From the NCBI GenBank assembly GCA_025267735.1, contig CM046297.1, forward strand, positions 19,742,011 through 19,806,010: a stretch of DNA of 64,000 nt, written 5' to 3'. Both the position numbers and the translations under genes were made by a program. Below are positions 33,824-46,119 of this stretch, in pieces. Positions within the stretch are counted from its first letter, which is position 1, and each line of letters starts with the position of its first letter. A model generated the notes under the pieces. The model had not been told where the DNA came from and made no database searches. It worked only from the letters and a program-made list of their open reading frames with translations. Origin of the DNA: Mactra quadrangularis. Lineage: Eukaryota > Mollusca > Bivalvia > Venerida > Mactridae.

Positions 33824-34025
33824 TACCAGTCTGATTATCTACATTACACATTGATACATGGTATCAGTCTGGCATAACACTACACACATTGATATATGGT
33901 ACCAGTCTGACTTTACACTGGTCAATTTGTGTTCTAATCTGACTTTCCATTCTGCACTTATTATTTTTCTTGCTCTCTTTCTCATATGAAAAATTTCATT
34001 TTAAAGTGGTTTTTTCTCTTTTCAG

Positions 34026-34079
34026 CAGAACCATAAGAGACGCAGATTATATTCAAATGCGGCAGAGGGGGACTCGGAA
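34026..34079 (+). CDS. Paralogous exon 3 of 3
   Basis: Acceptor TTTTCAG, donor GAA|GTAAGT, phase 0 to 0, 54 bp. Encodes QNHKRRRLYSNAAEGDSE, with a KRRR basic cluster. Flanks match the other two copies (GTAAGTGTATTATT, CTCACATTGCTA). Confidence 0.75.
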
Positions 34080-34099
34080 GTAAGTGTATTATTGTAACA

Positions 34100-34360
34100 T
34101 ATCACCGCTCACATTGCTAGGTAGTACCAGTCTGTCTTTACACTGTTTACATTGATACATGGTACCAGTCTGATTTTACATTATACACATTGATACATGG
34201 TATCAGTCTGGCTTTACACTACACACATTGATACATGGAACCAGTTTTACTTTACTCTGTTCACATTGATATAAAAATGTATATGGTATCAGTCTGACTT
34301 TTCACTGTATGCATTGCTACATGGTACCAGTCTGACTTGACATTTCATGGTAAACTGTAT
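34100..34360 (+). repeat. GGTACCAGTCTGAC minisatellite, last block
   Basis: About seven units. The array ends here and ordinary intron follows to 34846. Confidence 0.8.
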
Positions 34361-34846
34361 CCATTTTACATAATGTTAATCTAACATACACAAACGTTTG
34401 CAGATAGCGACGTTGACTGCTTGATTAAGGGCAGTGGATTGAAAATAAAAGTAAAATGACAGGACAAGTTCTGATTTTTCAGGAAATGTGTGATAGTTAT
34501 TTCATGTGAGATTTGATTTCATTCAATTATTGCTAAGAAAGAGATAATCATGAAAAAACAATTTCTTTATTTTATTGTAGGCTGTTGTAGGTCACATAAT
34601 TATTCCGGGTTTGACATTTACACTCTTTTTGGAATTTGAGGATCACAATATCTTGGGAATCTGGTTTGATAAGGATTGGAATGTGAAAGCATAATGTGCT
34701 AATATGAAATAAATATTATATAGGAGTATATATACATTTGTTTCATTAGAAGAATTACTGATGCAAACCAGGAATCTCTGCAACAGACTTGAATGTCAAA
34801 CCCTGTAACTGACACTGATATTGCGTTCTTTTTTGTTTGTTTGCAG

Positions 34847-34904
34847 GATCTTGTCACCAACTGTGAAGTTTTTAGACGTGGATCAGGTGCTTCGAATGAT
34901 TTGA
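34847..34904 (+). CDS. Exon, linker
   Basis: Acceptor TTTGTTTGCAG, donor TTGA|GTAAGT, phase 0 to 1, 58 bp. Encodes DLVTNCEVFRRGSGASNDL. Confidence 0.7.
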
Positions 34905-34950
34905 GTAAGTACATGTACTTACAATTATCTAACTTAATTATAGTTTTTAT

Positions 34951-36482
34951 TAGCTCAACTTTTCGAAGAAAATGAGAGCTATAGCTATCACTTGGGCGTC
35001 GGTGTTAGCGTTTGCGTTGGCGTTGGTTTTCAGGTTAAAGTTTTTTGAAACACTTATTACTTCAACACTACCTAAGTTATTTTATTGAAAGTTGGTATAC
35101 TTACTTAGTGGGACTATATTAACCATTCTGTGAAAGGGGATTACTCTGGATGAATTATTTTATGAGTTATTGCCCTTTATACTTAAAAAATTGCAAAATA
35201 TGAGGTTAAAGTTTTTCCTGTATAGAATATCATCAATACTGATCAAGACATTTGACTTAAAGTTTGTATACTTATTTGTCAGTACCATATCTACATGACT
35301 GTGAAGGCACATGACTGTATATGAATTACTTTTGGAGTAATTGCCCTATTATTCTTAAGAAATTGCAAAATATGAGGTGAAAGTTTTATTCTATGTAGAA
35401 CATCTTCAATACTGATCAAGATATTTGACCTAAAGTTTGTGTACTTATTTGTCCAGTACTATATCTACCTGACTATGATGGGATGTAACTGTGGATGAAT
35501 TATTCTTGGAGTTATTGCCCTTTTAAACTTAAATAAAAGCAAAATATGATGTTAAAATTGTTTCTATACGTAATATTCTTTATGCTTATCAAGATATTTG
35601 ACTTTAAATTTGTATACATAATTATCAGTACTATATCTACACAACTATGAAGGGACATTACTGTGGATGAATTATTTTTAAGAGTTTTGACCCTTTATAC
35701 TTTAACATTTATGTTTAAAATTTGTTCTTATGGGATATATTTAGAACCTATGAATATATTTGAATGAAAGTTGGACTGCTTATTCTTCAGTTCTTCATCT
35801 ATCAGACTATAAAGGGACATAACTCTGGATTAATTACTTTCGGAGTTATTCCCCTTTCCCGGTTATACTTGGATTATTAAGGGTTATGTTTGCTCAAATT
35901 GAATATATTTTGTTAGATGAAAAGTTAGTATACTTTTTCATCTTTACTACATCTGGTCGAATACAATGGGATGTAATAAATAATGAATTATTGTTGGAGT
36001 TGTGACCCTTTTCAACTTTTAATTTGGGAGAAAGTATTATGAAATATTTTCAATACTTATGGATAAATTTAAATGATAGTTTGTATGCTTATTCATCAGT
36101 ACTACATGTAGGTGACTACATAGGGACATAACTCTTGATGTTGTTTTTGAAGTTATGCCCCTTTACTTTTATTTTGAAATTTGTTCAAATTGAAATACAA
36201 TGTATTTATAGTTTATCATATAGATATTTAGATGAAAGTAGGTATGCTTATTCATTGATACAATGTCTACTTTACCCTGATGGGACGTTACTATGGATGA
36301 ATGTTTTAGGAGTAATGCAACTTTTATATTTTACAAATATGAATTGGTAATTATTATTTGACTGAATTAAATTCATTTAACAAATATGTCCTGTCTTGAA
36401 ATTACTTTTGTTTAAAGATAAGCCTTGCCATGAACAAAACACCCGAAAAGTCGAGCGCGCCGTCCTTGGACTGCTCTTGTTA
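34951..36482 (+). mobile_element. Helentron/HINE-like element, family 3, full length
   Basis: The 5' end has a hairpin (CTCAACTTTTCG/CGAAGAAAATGAG). The inverted copy CGAAAAGTCGAG lies at 36444-36455, then the 3' hairpin GTCC/GGAC (36462-36471) and the terminus CTCTTGTT (36474-36481). The body is about nine diverged units of roughly 150 bp (GATCAAGATATTTGAC, AGTACTATATCTAC, GGAGTTATTGCCC). A 3' fragment of the same family is at 41450-41780. No protein encoded. Confidence 0.7.
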
Positions 36483-37314
36483 TTGGATGGAATTATTTTT
36501 CTTAAAACTTAAAACCGAATTTGAAAAAGCTAATATGGAAAATTCATAGGAATCTTCATTATTCTTAAAAATCATGGAATTTAATAATTTCAGGGAATTT
36601 AATTTGCAAAAGTTATGGAAAATAAGAAATATCTTGAAAAGGAGAATGTTTCACAAAAAAAAGCTACTCTTTTTATGTCTTTTTTTAAATCGACTCAAAG
36701 AAAATTTAGGAAAATATAAATTCAAACTTAAATTGCAGCTTTTAATGTTGGTTATGAATTGAGTGTCTAACACTTTTTTGTTGTTTTTATACAAAAAAAT
36801 CTATATCTAATTTATTAAAATATCATATGATATATCGGATATGTACCATTTTGTATCTAGACTAAAAGGTATTAATCATTCTGACTCATATGGAGTTCTT
36901 ATTAACATCATTTCTACTTGTGTTGTCTACTGTGATGGAGTCTAAGCTAACATTAAAATTTGATAAAAAGCAAGACATAATGAGTATAGATAATTGAAGA
37001 TATTGATACTTCCCAATATGGAATATGATTGAACAATTTTAAGACTGGCTGTTCAAAGCTATTTCAGTATGATTGTCATGAAATTACTTAATCTTTTAAT
37101 ACTCAGAAATCATGGGAACATTGTTGAAACTCATGAAATACTAGTATTAATTCTTTGTGAACCTTGTCAATAAGCAGTACAATAATGTCAAGTGAATGTT
37201 TTTTTTATATTTTAAATTGCTCTATTGTTCAATATATTTGGAATAATTTTATTTTATTTTGTTATTCATGTCATTTAAAAAGTCACATGTATGAAGCAAA
37301 GTTTTTTTTTCCAG
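36483..37314. other. Intron, no gene seen
   Basis: AT-rich; the frame 36574-36762 is low-complexity K/L/F and lacks splice signals. Confidence 0.45.
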
Positions 37315-37367
37315 ATTTACCAAGACCTAGCATGTGTAACACTTCAATAAGATCTATTTTTGACATA
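37315..37367 (+). CDS. Exon, linker
   Basis: Acceptor TTTTTTTTTCCAG, donor ATA|GTAAGT, phase 1 to 0, 53 bp. Encodes (N)LPRPSMCNTSIRSIFDI. Confidence 0.7.
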
Positions 37368-38316
37368 GTAAGTGGACCTTAACATTCAAACTATAAATAC
37401 TGTAGTAATCTGTGGTGCTTTTCACAAAAATCTTCAAAAGTCAAATTCATTGCAACCTTATTAATTTGGTTAAATTTTGGCTACTCATGTCTTATTAGTA
37501 TTACATTACAGGTACAATTTTGTATACCTTTTGGATATCAAAACAGTTATTTTTGTTTTGCTTCCGATTTAAGCAGTAAAATTACTAAATTGACTTATGA
37601 AGACTGATTTTTTAAGATTTTTTGTGAAAAGCTTGTAAGTTAAAGGTTTGCTTGGAAGGCTCATATAAAGTTTAATTTCATTAAACTTTACTGTAAAACC
37701 TGCTGTCCATACAACTTACTTTATTCAAACATCTGTAATTTTGTCTGGAATGCTAAATAGTTCTTAAAGTACAACATTTCTGTAATAAGTGCTGGGGCAA
37801 TATTCTCGATGTATCTCAATATTAGCTAGACGATAGTGTATAACGAGCAAGACGGGGAGGGCCCTATTGTCATGATACATATCTGTTCACATTATGGGTA
37901 GAAGGATAGCCAGTAAAGTAAGGAAAGTGCAGGCCTTGCAAATAAAAGATTATGGGGTTGAGTTCCTGCCTAGTTTTCATACCCTATGACAAGAACCTCT
38001 CTCTTACTGGATCAACTACTCTCACCTTATGCAGAGCAGATTTATGCATATATATATATACTAGTATATATGACCATCTACGGGGTATTGGTCTATTTGA
38101 AACCATACTTGTGGGGTCGAATTTCGTACGGGGCATATATCAGATATTTATATAAGAATGTTTACTTGAAATAATATTTTTAGTGTTTTTGTTTTTGTTT
38201 TTTTTTTTAAATAGAACTGATTCTCTAGAAAGAAGTTCTTATTTAGAGAACATTTGTCATCAGTTTTTATATAAATGCTCAGTTTATACAAGCGTATTGA
38301 TAGTACTTTTATTGGA
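37368..38316. other. Intron, no gene seen
   Basis: Unassigned. Contains short TA runs (38048-38070). Confidence 0.4.
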
Positions 38317-38604
38317 ACCCGGGTCGATAGCGCAGTTGGTAGGGCGCCAGGATTTGGATACTTGTGCCCGAGGGGGTGTGGGTTTGAATCCCACCAGGGG
38401 AGGTTATACCCTTCCATGAAAATTTGACAATAATGTCGATTTTTCTCCATTTATTAGACACCATGAAGAAGTTTTCGGCCTTGTGGAAGGGTAGGTGAGT
38501 ACTGGTTATAGACAATGGTCTAGGAAAGTTAGGTTAGGTGCGCTGGCTCCGTAAAATGACCTAAATTGTGTTGATAATGTGTTATCTCCAATAAAATAAA
38601 TAAA
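38317..38604 (+). mobile_element. tRNA-derived SINE, family 1, full length
   Basis: ACCCGGGTCGATAGCGCAGT start, A box (CGCAGTTGGTAGGGCGC), B box GGTTTGAATCCC, family body and tail CCAATAAAATAAATAAA. Close to the copy at 16300-16572. Confidence 0.85.
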
Positions 38605-38642
38605 CTACTTTTTATTGGTAGTTTGATTTCATATAAACGATA

Positions 38643-39025
38643 TAACACTGCCATCCAAAAAATCGTTTACACATTCACAGTTTACATGGTATTTCAAAAA
38701 TTTGTGAAAGTAATTTATAGTTAAAAACGATATTTATATTTGCTTTTAGAAATCCGTACAATTTTTCTTTGTGGAAAACCTGAAATTACATAAATGTCTG
38801 AAACTTGATATTTGTTCATTGAGGTACATTGACCAGAATTTTGGTGGCTGATATATAATTTTTGCTACATTTGAAAAAAAATGTAACAGTTGAAATTTAG
38901 TTCCCATGCTTGAATAAAAAGTAAAATAAAAAAATTGATTCTTATAAATAATTCTTCAAAATTGAACTTCAAAATTGTAGTATTCCATAAATTGTACTGT
39001 GAAGGTATTTTGAATGGGCAGTGTA
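38643..39025. mobile_element. MITE, CTCCAAAAG family, copy 2
   Basis: TAACACTGCCATCCAAAAAA left, TATTTTGAATGGGCAGTGTA right, interior words CACATTCACAGTTTAC and TTGTACTGTGAAGG as in the other copies. Confidence 0.65.
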
Positions 39026-39081
39026 TTATTTAGTACTGTTATGACATAGAGTATAATGTTTGTTCTTTATTTTTATTTCAG

Positions 39082-39124
39082 TCTATACCGGATGTTCCAC
39101 CTTTGATACCTCACCCATTTGAAA
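39082..39124 (+). CDS. Exon, proline-rich linker
   Basis: Acceptor TTTTATTTCAG, donor GAAA|GTAAGT, phase 0 to 1, 43 bp. Encodes SIPDVPPLIPHPFE. Confidence 0.7.
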
Positions 39125-41120
39125 GTAAGTTAATATTTTCCTAAAATTTACCATATCCACTAAATCATGGGAACATTTTCACTTTGTAGGCCTACTGCTT
39201 TAACCAAAATGTGATGACTGTTTGATGTAAAATGTTTTGTTTTTAAATTTTGCTTTATTTTTCGATCATCAACATAACTGCAACTGAGACTACAAAATAG
39301 GAAAGGAAATATGTTATAGATAAGAAATACATAAAATAGTGTCATGAAAGCTTCAAGATATCAGATGCTGAATTGTATAAATGGGCTGCATTTTATGACA
39401 TACCATTCATAAACATGTTTGAAAATGCTTCTATTATAATTATTATCAAAATTCAAGAAATTTAGTATTTATTGTATGTCTCCAAACTTTTGGTTGGTAC
39501 TTTTGTCGACAAATGCAAGGTTTTAATTCTTACCTATCATTATCAACCAGTGCAACTTTTCACTGACCTAAAAAGTTATTGTAAGCCAAGTACATACAGT
39601 TCAAAGTCAGAAGGATAATGAAACTACCATCTTAATCACTCTCGTGATTTAGGATCAGATCTTAAAAATCCTCTAATTGCCGTTTTTACTTTGTATTTGT
39701 TTGTTTTACAAACACAAGTTGTCATTGTTTGTCTAATTATGAATAACTGAGTGCTATCTTGAGTGCACTTAAATGTATTAATTTGTATCTTTCATTGATG
39801 TACAGGATTTACTCATAATAAACCTTGACACATGGTACACATTCATTGAATAATACATGACTACAAGGTTACATTAGTTAAAGACAAATGAATAACTAAT
39901 TATGAGTTCAAGTACCACTTTTCTAGTACTCGCCTGTGCTCAGTACTTTGCACTCATAAAGACTCAAGTACTGAACTAGCAGTACTTGTTACTCATGAGT
40001 ATTTCTGAGTACTGGCCACCTTATTTTTATTTAGTTACCGGGTACATTTTTATCACAATCAAATTACATTAATTTATTTGATCTTGATTGAAATGATAAT
40101 GCATTTTAATTTGCTTTCTAGAGCATGTTTTATTTGTAGCTATTTTCATGGAATTATCATTGCTTGATATTGAATGTACAGTGTATTATATGAATATATA
40201 TGGGACGTCTGGCATTTTTTGCAGTTTATACCTTTTCATTGATTGTAGAAACAGAGTTTGTCAAAGTTTGTTGCTTTAAAGTTTATAAAATTTAAATGTT
40301 ATTATCTGTCATGATAAAACTACAAAAATGAATGATAAGATGAATACAATCACTGAAACAATTTTAGTGGTAAAAACTGCACAATGTTTTAGTTTGAATT
40401 GATATGAAATGTCATGCAAGTTTAATAGCAAAGTTTTTAGTTTCATTTTTTATTCAGTTAGTTAGTTAATTAAAACAGACAGATTTCTGGGATGTATAAT
40501 TTCAAGCTGAAAAATATTTTCCAAGCTCTGTCTTTTTTCACAATCTTAGTTTTTCAAGTTAAATCGATGGGGAGTTTGTGATTGAAATTAGGGGAAAAGA
40601 TATAATCTTAGTTTGAAAATATAGCCCAGAAACAGTTATAATATTGACCAATAATTAACTCTGATGCATAAAATGATTACATTGACACTTTCACTGTCTT
40701 GTTTTAAATTCAATTTGAAGCTTTATTTGGTGTTTAATTGAATAGATAGAATAAATAAGTTTTTTTATTTCTACAAAAATATTTCAGTCAATCATTCAAA
40801 TCAATCTAGTACTCAAAAATACTCATGAATACTTAAGTACTACTCCAGTACTACTTCAAACTCGAGTACTGAAGACAAAACAGTACTCATTGCTTATAAG
40901 TACAAGCTCTGGAATCCAGTACTTGACCCATCTCTGACTTTATTAACCATATTCGGAACGAGCTCTGCGATCATCTACGAAGATATACCTCGGATATCCA
41001 ACGTAGTAGGAATACAACCAAGTTATGAGGTCAGGCGATTAACCTCATAGGTTAAGTATTGCGGATGTAAAAAACCTACATGGCACATCATTTTGCCAAA
41101 GTGTCTTTGACTTAAGTGAA
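39125..41120. other. Intron with mariner-like MITE piece and AGTACT-rich block
   Basis: 39345-39505 is a copy of the mariner-like family at 14630-14822. 39905-40020 and 40795-40920 are dense in AGTACT and GAGTACT words on both strands and may be the ends of one old element of about 1 kb. No exon seen. Confidence 0.45.
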
Positions 41121-41438
41121 AACCCGGGTCGATAGTTTGTAGCGCCCCGGGATTTGGATACCTACGCCCTAGGGTGTGCGGGTTCCAATCCCAACCAAGG
41201 GAGGTTAAACTCTTTCATGAAAATTTGACAAAACATGAATAATTTCACGGTAAATGCTTTTATTAAAATAATTGTTGTAATACATCAATGAATTTCAGAA
41301 AGTAAAGCTGTTTATGCCGTATGATATATTTTAGTCCGGATATTTTAAATAACGATTAGGCCACCAGAACAAAACAATGCATTCAGTCACTGTGTAATTA
41401 TTCAAGCTTTGATAGTTGAGTAAAACAGTCAATACATG
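41121..41438 (+). mobile_element. SINE family 1 copy cut by a TTTGACAGTTGAG-family MITE
   Basis: 41121-41227 is the tRNA-like half of SINE family 1 (AACCCGGGTCGATAG, CGGGTTCCAATCCC, CTTTCATGAAAATTTGACA). From 41225 the sequence passes into the MITE (AAAACATGAATAATTTCACG ... AATTATTCAAGCTTTGATAGTTGAG). The SINE 3' half is missing downstream. Confidence 0.65.
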
Positions 41439-41449
41439 GCTACAAACTC

Positions 41450-41780
41450 TTGATAATTTTGGAGTTATTATCCTTTTCTTAAACGTTAAAATTTGTTTAA
41501 ATTCAAATAATAATATTTCCATATATAGATAGTTGTATGAAAGTAGGTATGCTAATTCATTTAACTTACTTAACTTTGAAAGAACGTTTCTATGGATTTA
41601 TATTTTAGTAGTTATGCCCCTTTAATATTTTGAAATATGGATTGGTAATTATTGTTTGACTGATTTATTTCTTTTCAAAAATAAAGTCCTGTCTTGAAAT
41701 CATTTTTGTTTAAAGTTTAGCTTTGCCGTGAACAGAACACCCGAAAAGTGGAGCGCCCTGTCCTTGAACTGTTTTTGTTG
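41450..41780 (+). mobile_element. 3' fragment of Helentron/HINE-like family 3
   Basis: Matches 36150-36482 (ATATGAATTGGTAATTATT, AAATAAAGTCCTGTCTTGAAAT in variant form, GAACAGAACACCCGAAAAGT) and ends GTCCTTGAACTGTTTTTGTT. Confidence 0.6.
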
Positions 41781-42299
41781 ATATCCATGCAAAAATTACT
41801 GTTAACCTTTTGGCTTTAATTGTGGTGGTACCTATACAAGTAGTACCATGCTACTTAATACATTGTTAGTACTTGAGTAAGGTTTAAACTGTGAAAATCT
41901 TAGATGTTCATATTTTGTAATGTTGCAGCCAAAGTTTCATTAAAGTAAATACAAAAAGTCTAAATTCATTTATATCTACATAGCTTGAGTGTGGAAGTCC
42001 TTCATAGATTTACAGGATATGCTGAGAATGTAGTCATTTTGATGATGTTTTACTCAAGTGAACAGGGTTCATAAAAATTTGAAAAGTCAGGGAAAATGAT
42101 ATTGCTTTGGAAAAATCATAGAATTTTTTAATGATGGTAGTCATGGAAAACTTACTTATAATAGAGTCATGGAAAAAAGGTATTTTATTTCTATTTTGTT
42201 TCAATCCATAAAAAAAGGATGATACAAGATATACACATCAATTGATACAAATGTACTTATGTTTGATGATTTCATTTTTGTTTTATATGAATGTTTCAG

Positions 42300-42721
42300 A
42301 TGAAGATGATAATGTTGATGATGATAGTGAAAATGATAATGATAAAGATAATAGAAATGATGATGATAATGGAGATGACGATAATGATAATGGAAATGAT
42401 GATGATTATGGCGATAACACTAATGGAAATGACACTAATGGAAATGATAATGGAAATGATGATTATAATGGTGATGACAATAATGGAAATGATAATGATG
42501 ATGATAATGATAATGATAGTGAAAATGGTAATGATAATGGAAATGATGATGATAATGGGGATGACGATAATGGAAATGATAATGGAAATGATGATTATAA
42601 TGGTGATGACAATAATGGAAATGATAATGATGATGATAATGATAATGATAGTGAAAATGGTAATGATAATGGAAATGATGATGATAATGGGGATGACGAT
42701 GATAATAATGGGGTGCTAATA
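42300..42721 (+). CDS. Asp/Asn/Glu-rich repeat exon
   Basis: Acceptor GAATGTTTCAG, donor ATA|GTAAGT, phase 1 to 0, 422 bp, about 140 residues almost entirely D, N, E and G (for example EDDNVDDDSENDNDKDNRND). A 132-bp unit is tandemly duplicated with near identity (starting at 42461 and 42593), so length is likely to vary between alleles. A second plus frame (Met/Ile) and an antisense frame (His/Tyr) are also open; the acidic frame is chosen because its phases fit both neighbours. Confidence 0.75.
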
Positions 42722-42752
42722 GTAAGTTATTGAGAATATTTGTCAATTTTGG

Positions 42753-43210
42753 TGAAAGATTAATTTTTATTTCACCAAATGAGCTGGGAAAGTGTATTTT
42801 CACAAGTGGTATGGCCACAAATGAGAAAGTCATTTTCTGACTTCAAGATTAGAAAAAACAACTAATCCCAAAGTTGAAAAATGTTTTGTTTCTTTCATGC
42901 TTAGTTTTTCTATTTTGATATGATTTTTTTACACAAATTATTAATTGACAACACTTTTCCCCCAAGATGATGTCATTTATCTTTATAATATATGATATTG
43001 TCATAATTGACATTGAAAATACGTAAGTTTATATTTTCACTGAAATGAAAAAAATGAAAATATTTTTTTATATTTTCAATGTATATTTTTATTGAAAAAA
43101 CCATTATACTTTTAATTTGTTCAGGTCTCATTTTCAAATTTTACGGTATGTATTACTCCATCATCAACCACATCTTATGTGACAAATACTTAGTTATATT
43201 TTGCAATAGG
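42753..43210. mobile_element. MITE and repeat fragments
   Basis: 42753-42900 matches the element at 20885-21215 (GATTAATTTTTATTTCACC, TTTCTTTCATGCTTAG). 43090-43205 matches the repeat at 19880-20000 (ATCATCAACCACATCTTATGTGAC). Confidence 0.5.
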
Positions 43211-44569
43211 TTTTTACAATATTATACACCCTTCCAGTTTGTTTGTTAATGTTTTGTGGGGTTTGATTGCTAGAAACACATTTTATAGGTCTTATAACGG
43301 GGGGGGGGGGGTCAACCTACTCGTTCATGGAAGGGCTAACTTTCTGGATTTAGATATAAACCATTTAATGAGCGCATACTTTGCTCAATTTCTCGGCACC
43401 TATTATACTGATTTGATTCAAACTTAACACATGTACCAGATATTAGGCAGTCATGTGCATATCCCATTTTGGTAACAGTCTATTGATTGATTTATTTTGA
43501 TAAAAAAAATTGATGATGAACCTTTCCTCTCATTTTTTCAGCTTCTTATTTCTTTACAAAGACTCATTTGTGGTATTTTATCACATTTTGTTATATATCT
43601 TGTCATTATCATTTAACCAGAAGTTTAAAATTTTATAATTTTCATTGTTGTAAGAATGAAGTAATATAATTATTTTCGTTGTCAAATTAACACCATCTTA
43701 AAAGACAAATGGTGTCAATTTGGAGAAGACACCTCATCACCAACTTGAAAGTTTGTCCATTCAATGTAAAATGTTTTAAGCAAGAAAATGAATACCTGTA
43801 CTTATTTGTTTGTTTAATAAATAGGAAATATATCTCAAATTTACAACTAAATGATTATATGTGATTATAAACCAATGTTATCTTGCTGTTGAAATAAGCA
43901 CTCAAATTTATGTGTTTTTCCGTCCGTACATTGGTTGTTTGTGTAAGCTGTAATGTTCTATGAACACAGCTGCTCGTAATTACAGTGAAAGTTTGTTTGT
44001 TCTAGGGGTGTTACTGTTTACCAATACACCAGTAAATATCGAAAAACAAATTCTGACTGGTTCGTTTTTTTTCTTGAACTAGTTTTGTAGTTTTGTGCCG
44101 TACTGAGGGTTTTTATCAGAATCTGAGTCTTGGATATTTTTATAAATGTTAGAATGTGTTGAACACTTGGATCGAATCATCAGATTGTGCTTAAATGTGA
44201 TAAAATTATGTCAAGTGAGAGAATAATTAATTTCAGTCAATAGTTCTTTTCAAATAAACATTTTCTAACATATCTCACTCACTCACATGATTGAACTGTT
44301 AGAATAAGAGACTATTCGAAAATACTTGTACATGTAACGAATGCTTTAATAAATGTGCATTGCTACATGCTTTTCATGTCCATTACAGTTTTAAACATAT
44401 TTATACATCCCTTGTTTGTGCTGCTGAGAAGTACCTCAATATTTTATTTCCTGATACAGTCTATAGGTAATTAAGATCAATGCATGAGACTATTAAAGCC
44501 ATCCGGCGAAAATATTTAATTTGTCAGTTAATGTCATGTTCAAGCTTATTTCAAAAAGGAGCATGTTTT
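43211..44569. other. Intron, no gene seen
   Basis: Includes an 11-base G run (43300-43310) and unassigned AT-rich DNA. Confidence 0.4.
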
Positions 44570-44747
44570 ATTTTGGTCTAAGATTAAGTTTTATTTTTAT
44601 TTGTGAGCAAATGTTATAACATTTTCACTTGTAACACTCTTGTGAAAATACATGTTTTGCATCCTGAGCTCACTGAATGAAAATAAGATCTGTCTTGTTC
44701 CAAAATAAAGATACAGTTTATTATATTGTTTGAAATTTACATTGCAG

Positions 44748-44802
44748 GAACAAAACCAAGAAATGCTAGAAGATCGACCTGTTGAACGAGAAGGAATCAG
44801 GA
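44748..44802 (+). CDS. Exon, charged
   Basis: Acceptor TTACATTGCAG, donor AGGA|GTGAGT, phase 0 to 1, 55 bp. Encodes EQNQEMLEDRPVEREGIR. Confidence 0.7.
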
Positions 44803-45505
44803 GTGAGTATATCAATATGTTAAGCATATATATATTAATAGTATTGTAGTACAGAATATTTGGGGTATTTTTTATCAAATTACATAAGAGAGACATTAAT
44901 GATGATGGGAATGATGACAACGTAAGAAGACAGATGTGCTACTGTAAGTCATGAATGTGTTACTTAAAGTATCATAAAGTATACTTAACGAAACAGGCCA
45001 GTTTATGGCACTGATATTGGTGGACAGGAGAAACTGTTGGGTTATTCTGACCAATGTATGAGGATGTAATTTTTTATGTAAAAAACCTTATTTGACATTG
45101 TATATAAGGGCATTCAGCATCGTTATGTACACATCAAAGATTTCCAATTTTAGACTTATTTTTTTCCTTATATAAAAAGGGCGATTTACATGTACTTTCC
45201 TTTCTGAAATTTCATTGAAATCATGCAGTATTTCCAAAAAATCTTTGCAAGTAACCGCTGATTTTTATTTCCCCTATCAATGAAATTAAGATAAAATGTC
45301 GGATTCCAAATATATCTTATAAAGTAAGGCCCTGGGGCCCGTATTATCAAGCCTCTTATGCCAGATTTTAGTCATAATACTTCTATATTGTATTGATAAT
45401 TATCGTAAGATTTTTGATAATATACTGCCCTGATGCCTTCCCTACACATTTAAAAAAAATGCGATTGAATGAACTGAATAATATATTATCTTTTTTATTT
45501 TGTAG

Positions 45506-45553
45506 GACATAGAAGAGCTAGGAGACAGAGAGGAGGAGAAAGGATTGTGAGGA
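45506..45553 (+). CDS. Exon, arginine-rich
   Basis: Acceptor TTTTGTAG, donor AGGA|GTGAGT, phase 1 to 1, 48 bp. Encodes (R)HRRARRQRGGERIVR, possibly a nuclear localisation or nucleic-acid-binding stretch. Confidence 0.7.
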
Positions 45554-45617
45554 GTGAGTTAATTGTTTAAAGTACTTGATTTCTATTTAAAGAAATTCCC
45601 ATTATCCTTATAAAGCC

Positions 45618-45790
45618 TCCCAGTAAGCTCAGTTGCCGAGGCATGAGGAGCAGTGAGCTAGTGCTAGGACACATGCTTGTGGATCGAGAGGTCCCAGGTT
45701 TGAATCCTACTTGGGGCACTACTGATTTCTTTTAGCAAGTAATTTACCTGCAATTGTTCCTCTCCAGCCAGGTGTAAAACGGGTCTTAAA
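45618..45790 (+). mobile_element. Decayed tRNA-derived SINE
   Basis: CCCAGTAAGCTCAGTTGCCGAG is A-box-like and CCAGGTTTGAATCCTACT is B-box-like. The body ATTTACCTGCAATTGTTCC differs from families 1 and 2, so it may be a third family. Confidence 0.5.
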
Positions 45791-46028
45791 ATTTTTCGTT
45801 TTTCTCAACTGTCAAAACATGAATAATTTCGCGGTGAATGCGTTTGTTAAAATTATTGTCGTAATACACCCATGAGTTTTTGAAAGTGTGTATTAAGATT
45901 GAGTAAAGCTTCTTATGTTGTATGATATGTTTTAGTCAAGATATTTTTAATAACAATAAGCACAAAAACAACGCATTCAGACACCTAGAAATTATTCAAG
46001 CTTTGACAGTTGAGAAAAAACAAACAAT
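45790..46028 (+). mobile_element. MITE, TTTGACAGTTGAG family, best copy
   Basis: CGTTTTTCTCAACTGTCAAAAC at the left and GCTTTGACAGTTGAGAAAAAAC at the right, about 30 bp of near-perfect inverted repeat around about 180 bp. Confidence 0.8.
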
Positions 46029-46119
46029 GGTGTGAGAAACACCTGCTTGAAGGAGATTTAAATGATCAGGTTCAAGACTACTGAATATGTATATAGAAGC
46101 AAAGAGCATCTTTTTTTTA

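Noticed and set aside
42291..42719. Met/Ile-rich and His/Tyr-rich frames over the acidic exon
   Set aside because: Alternate frames of the same trinucleotide-like repeat; only the acidic frame fits the exon phases.
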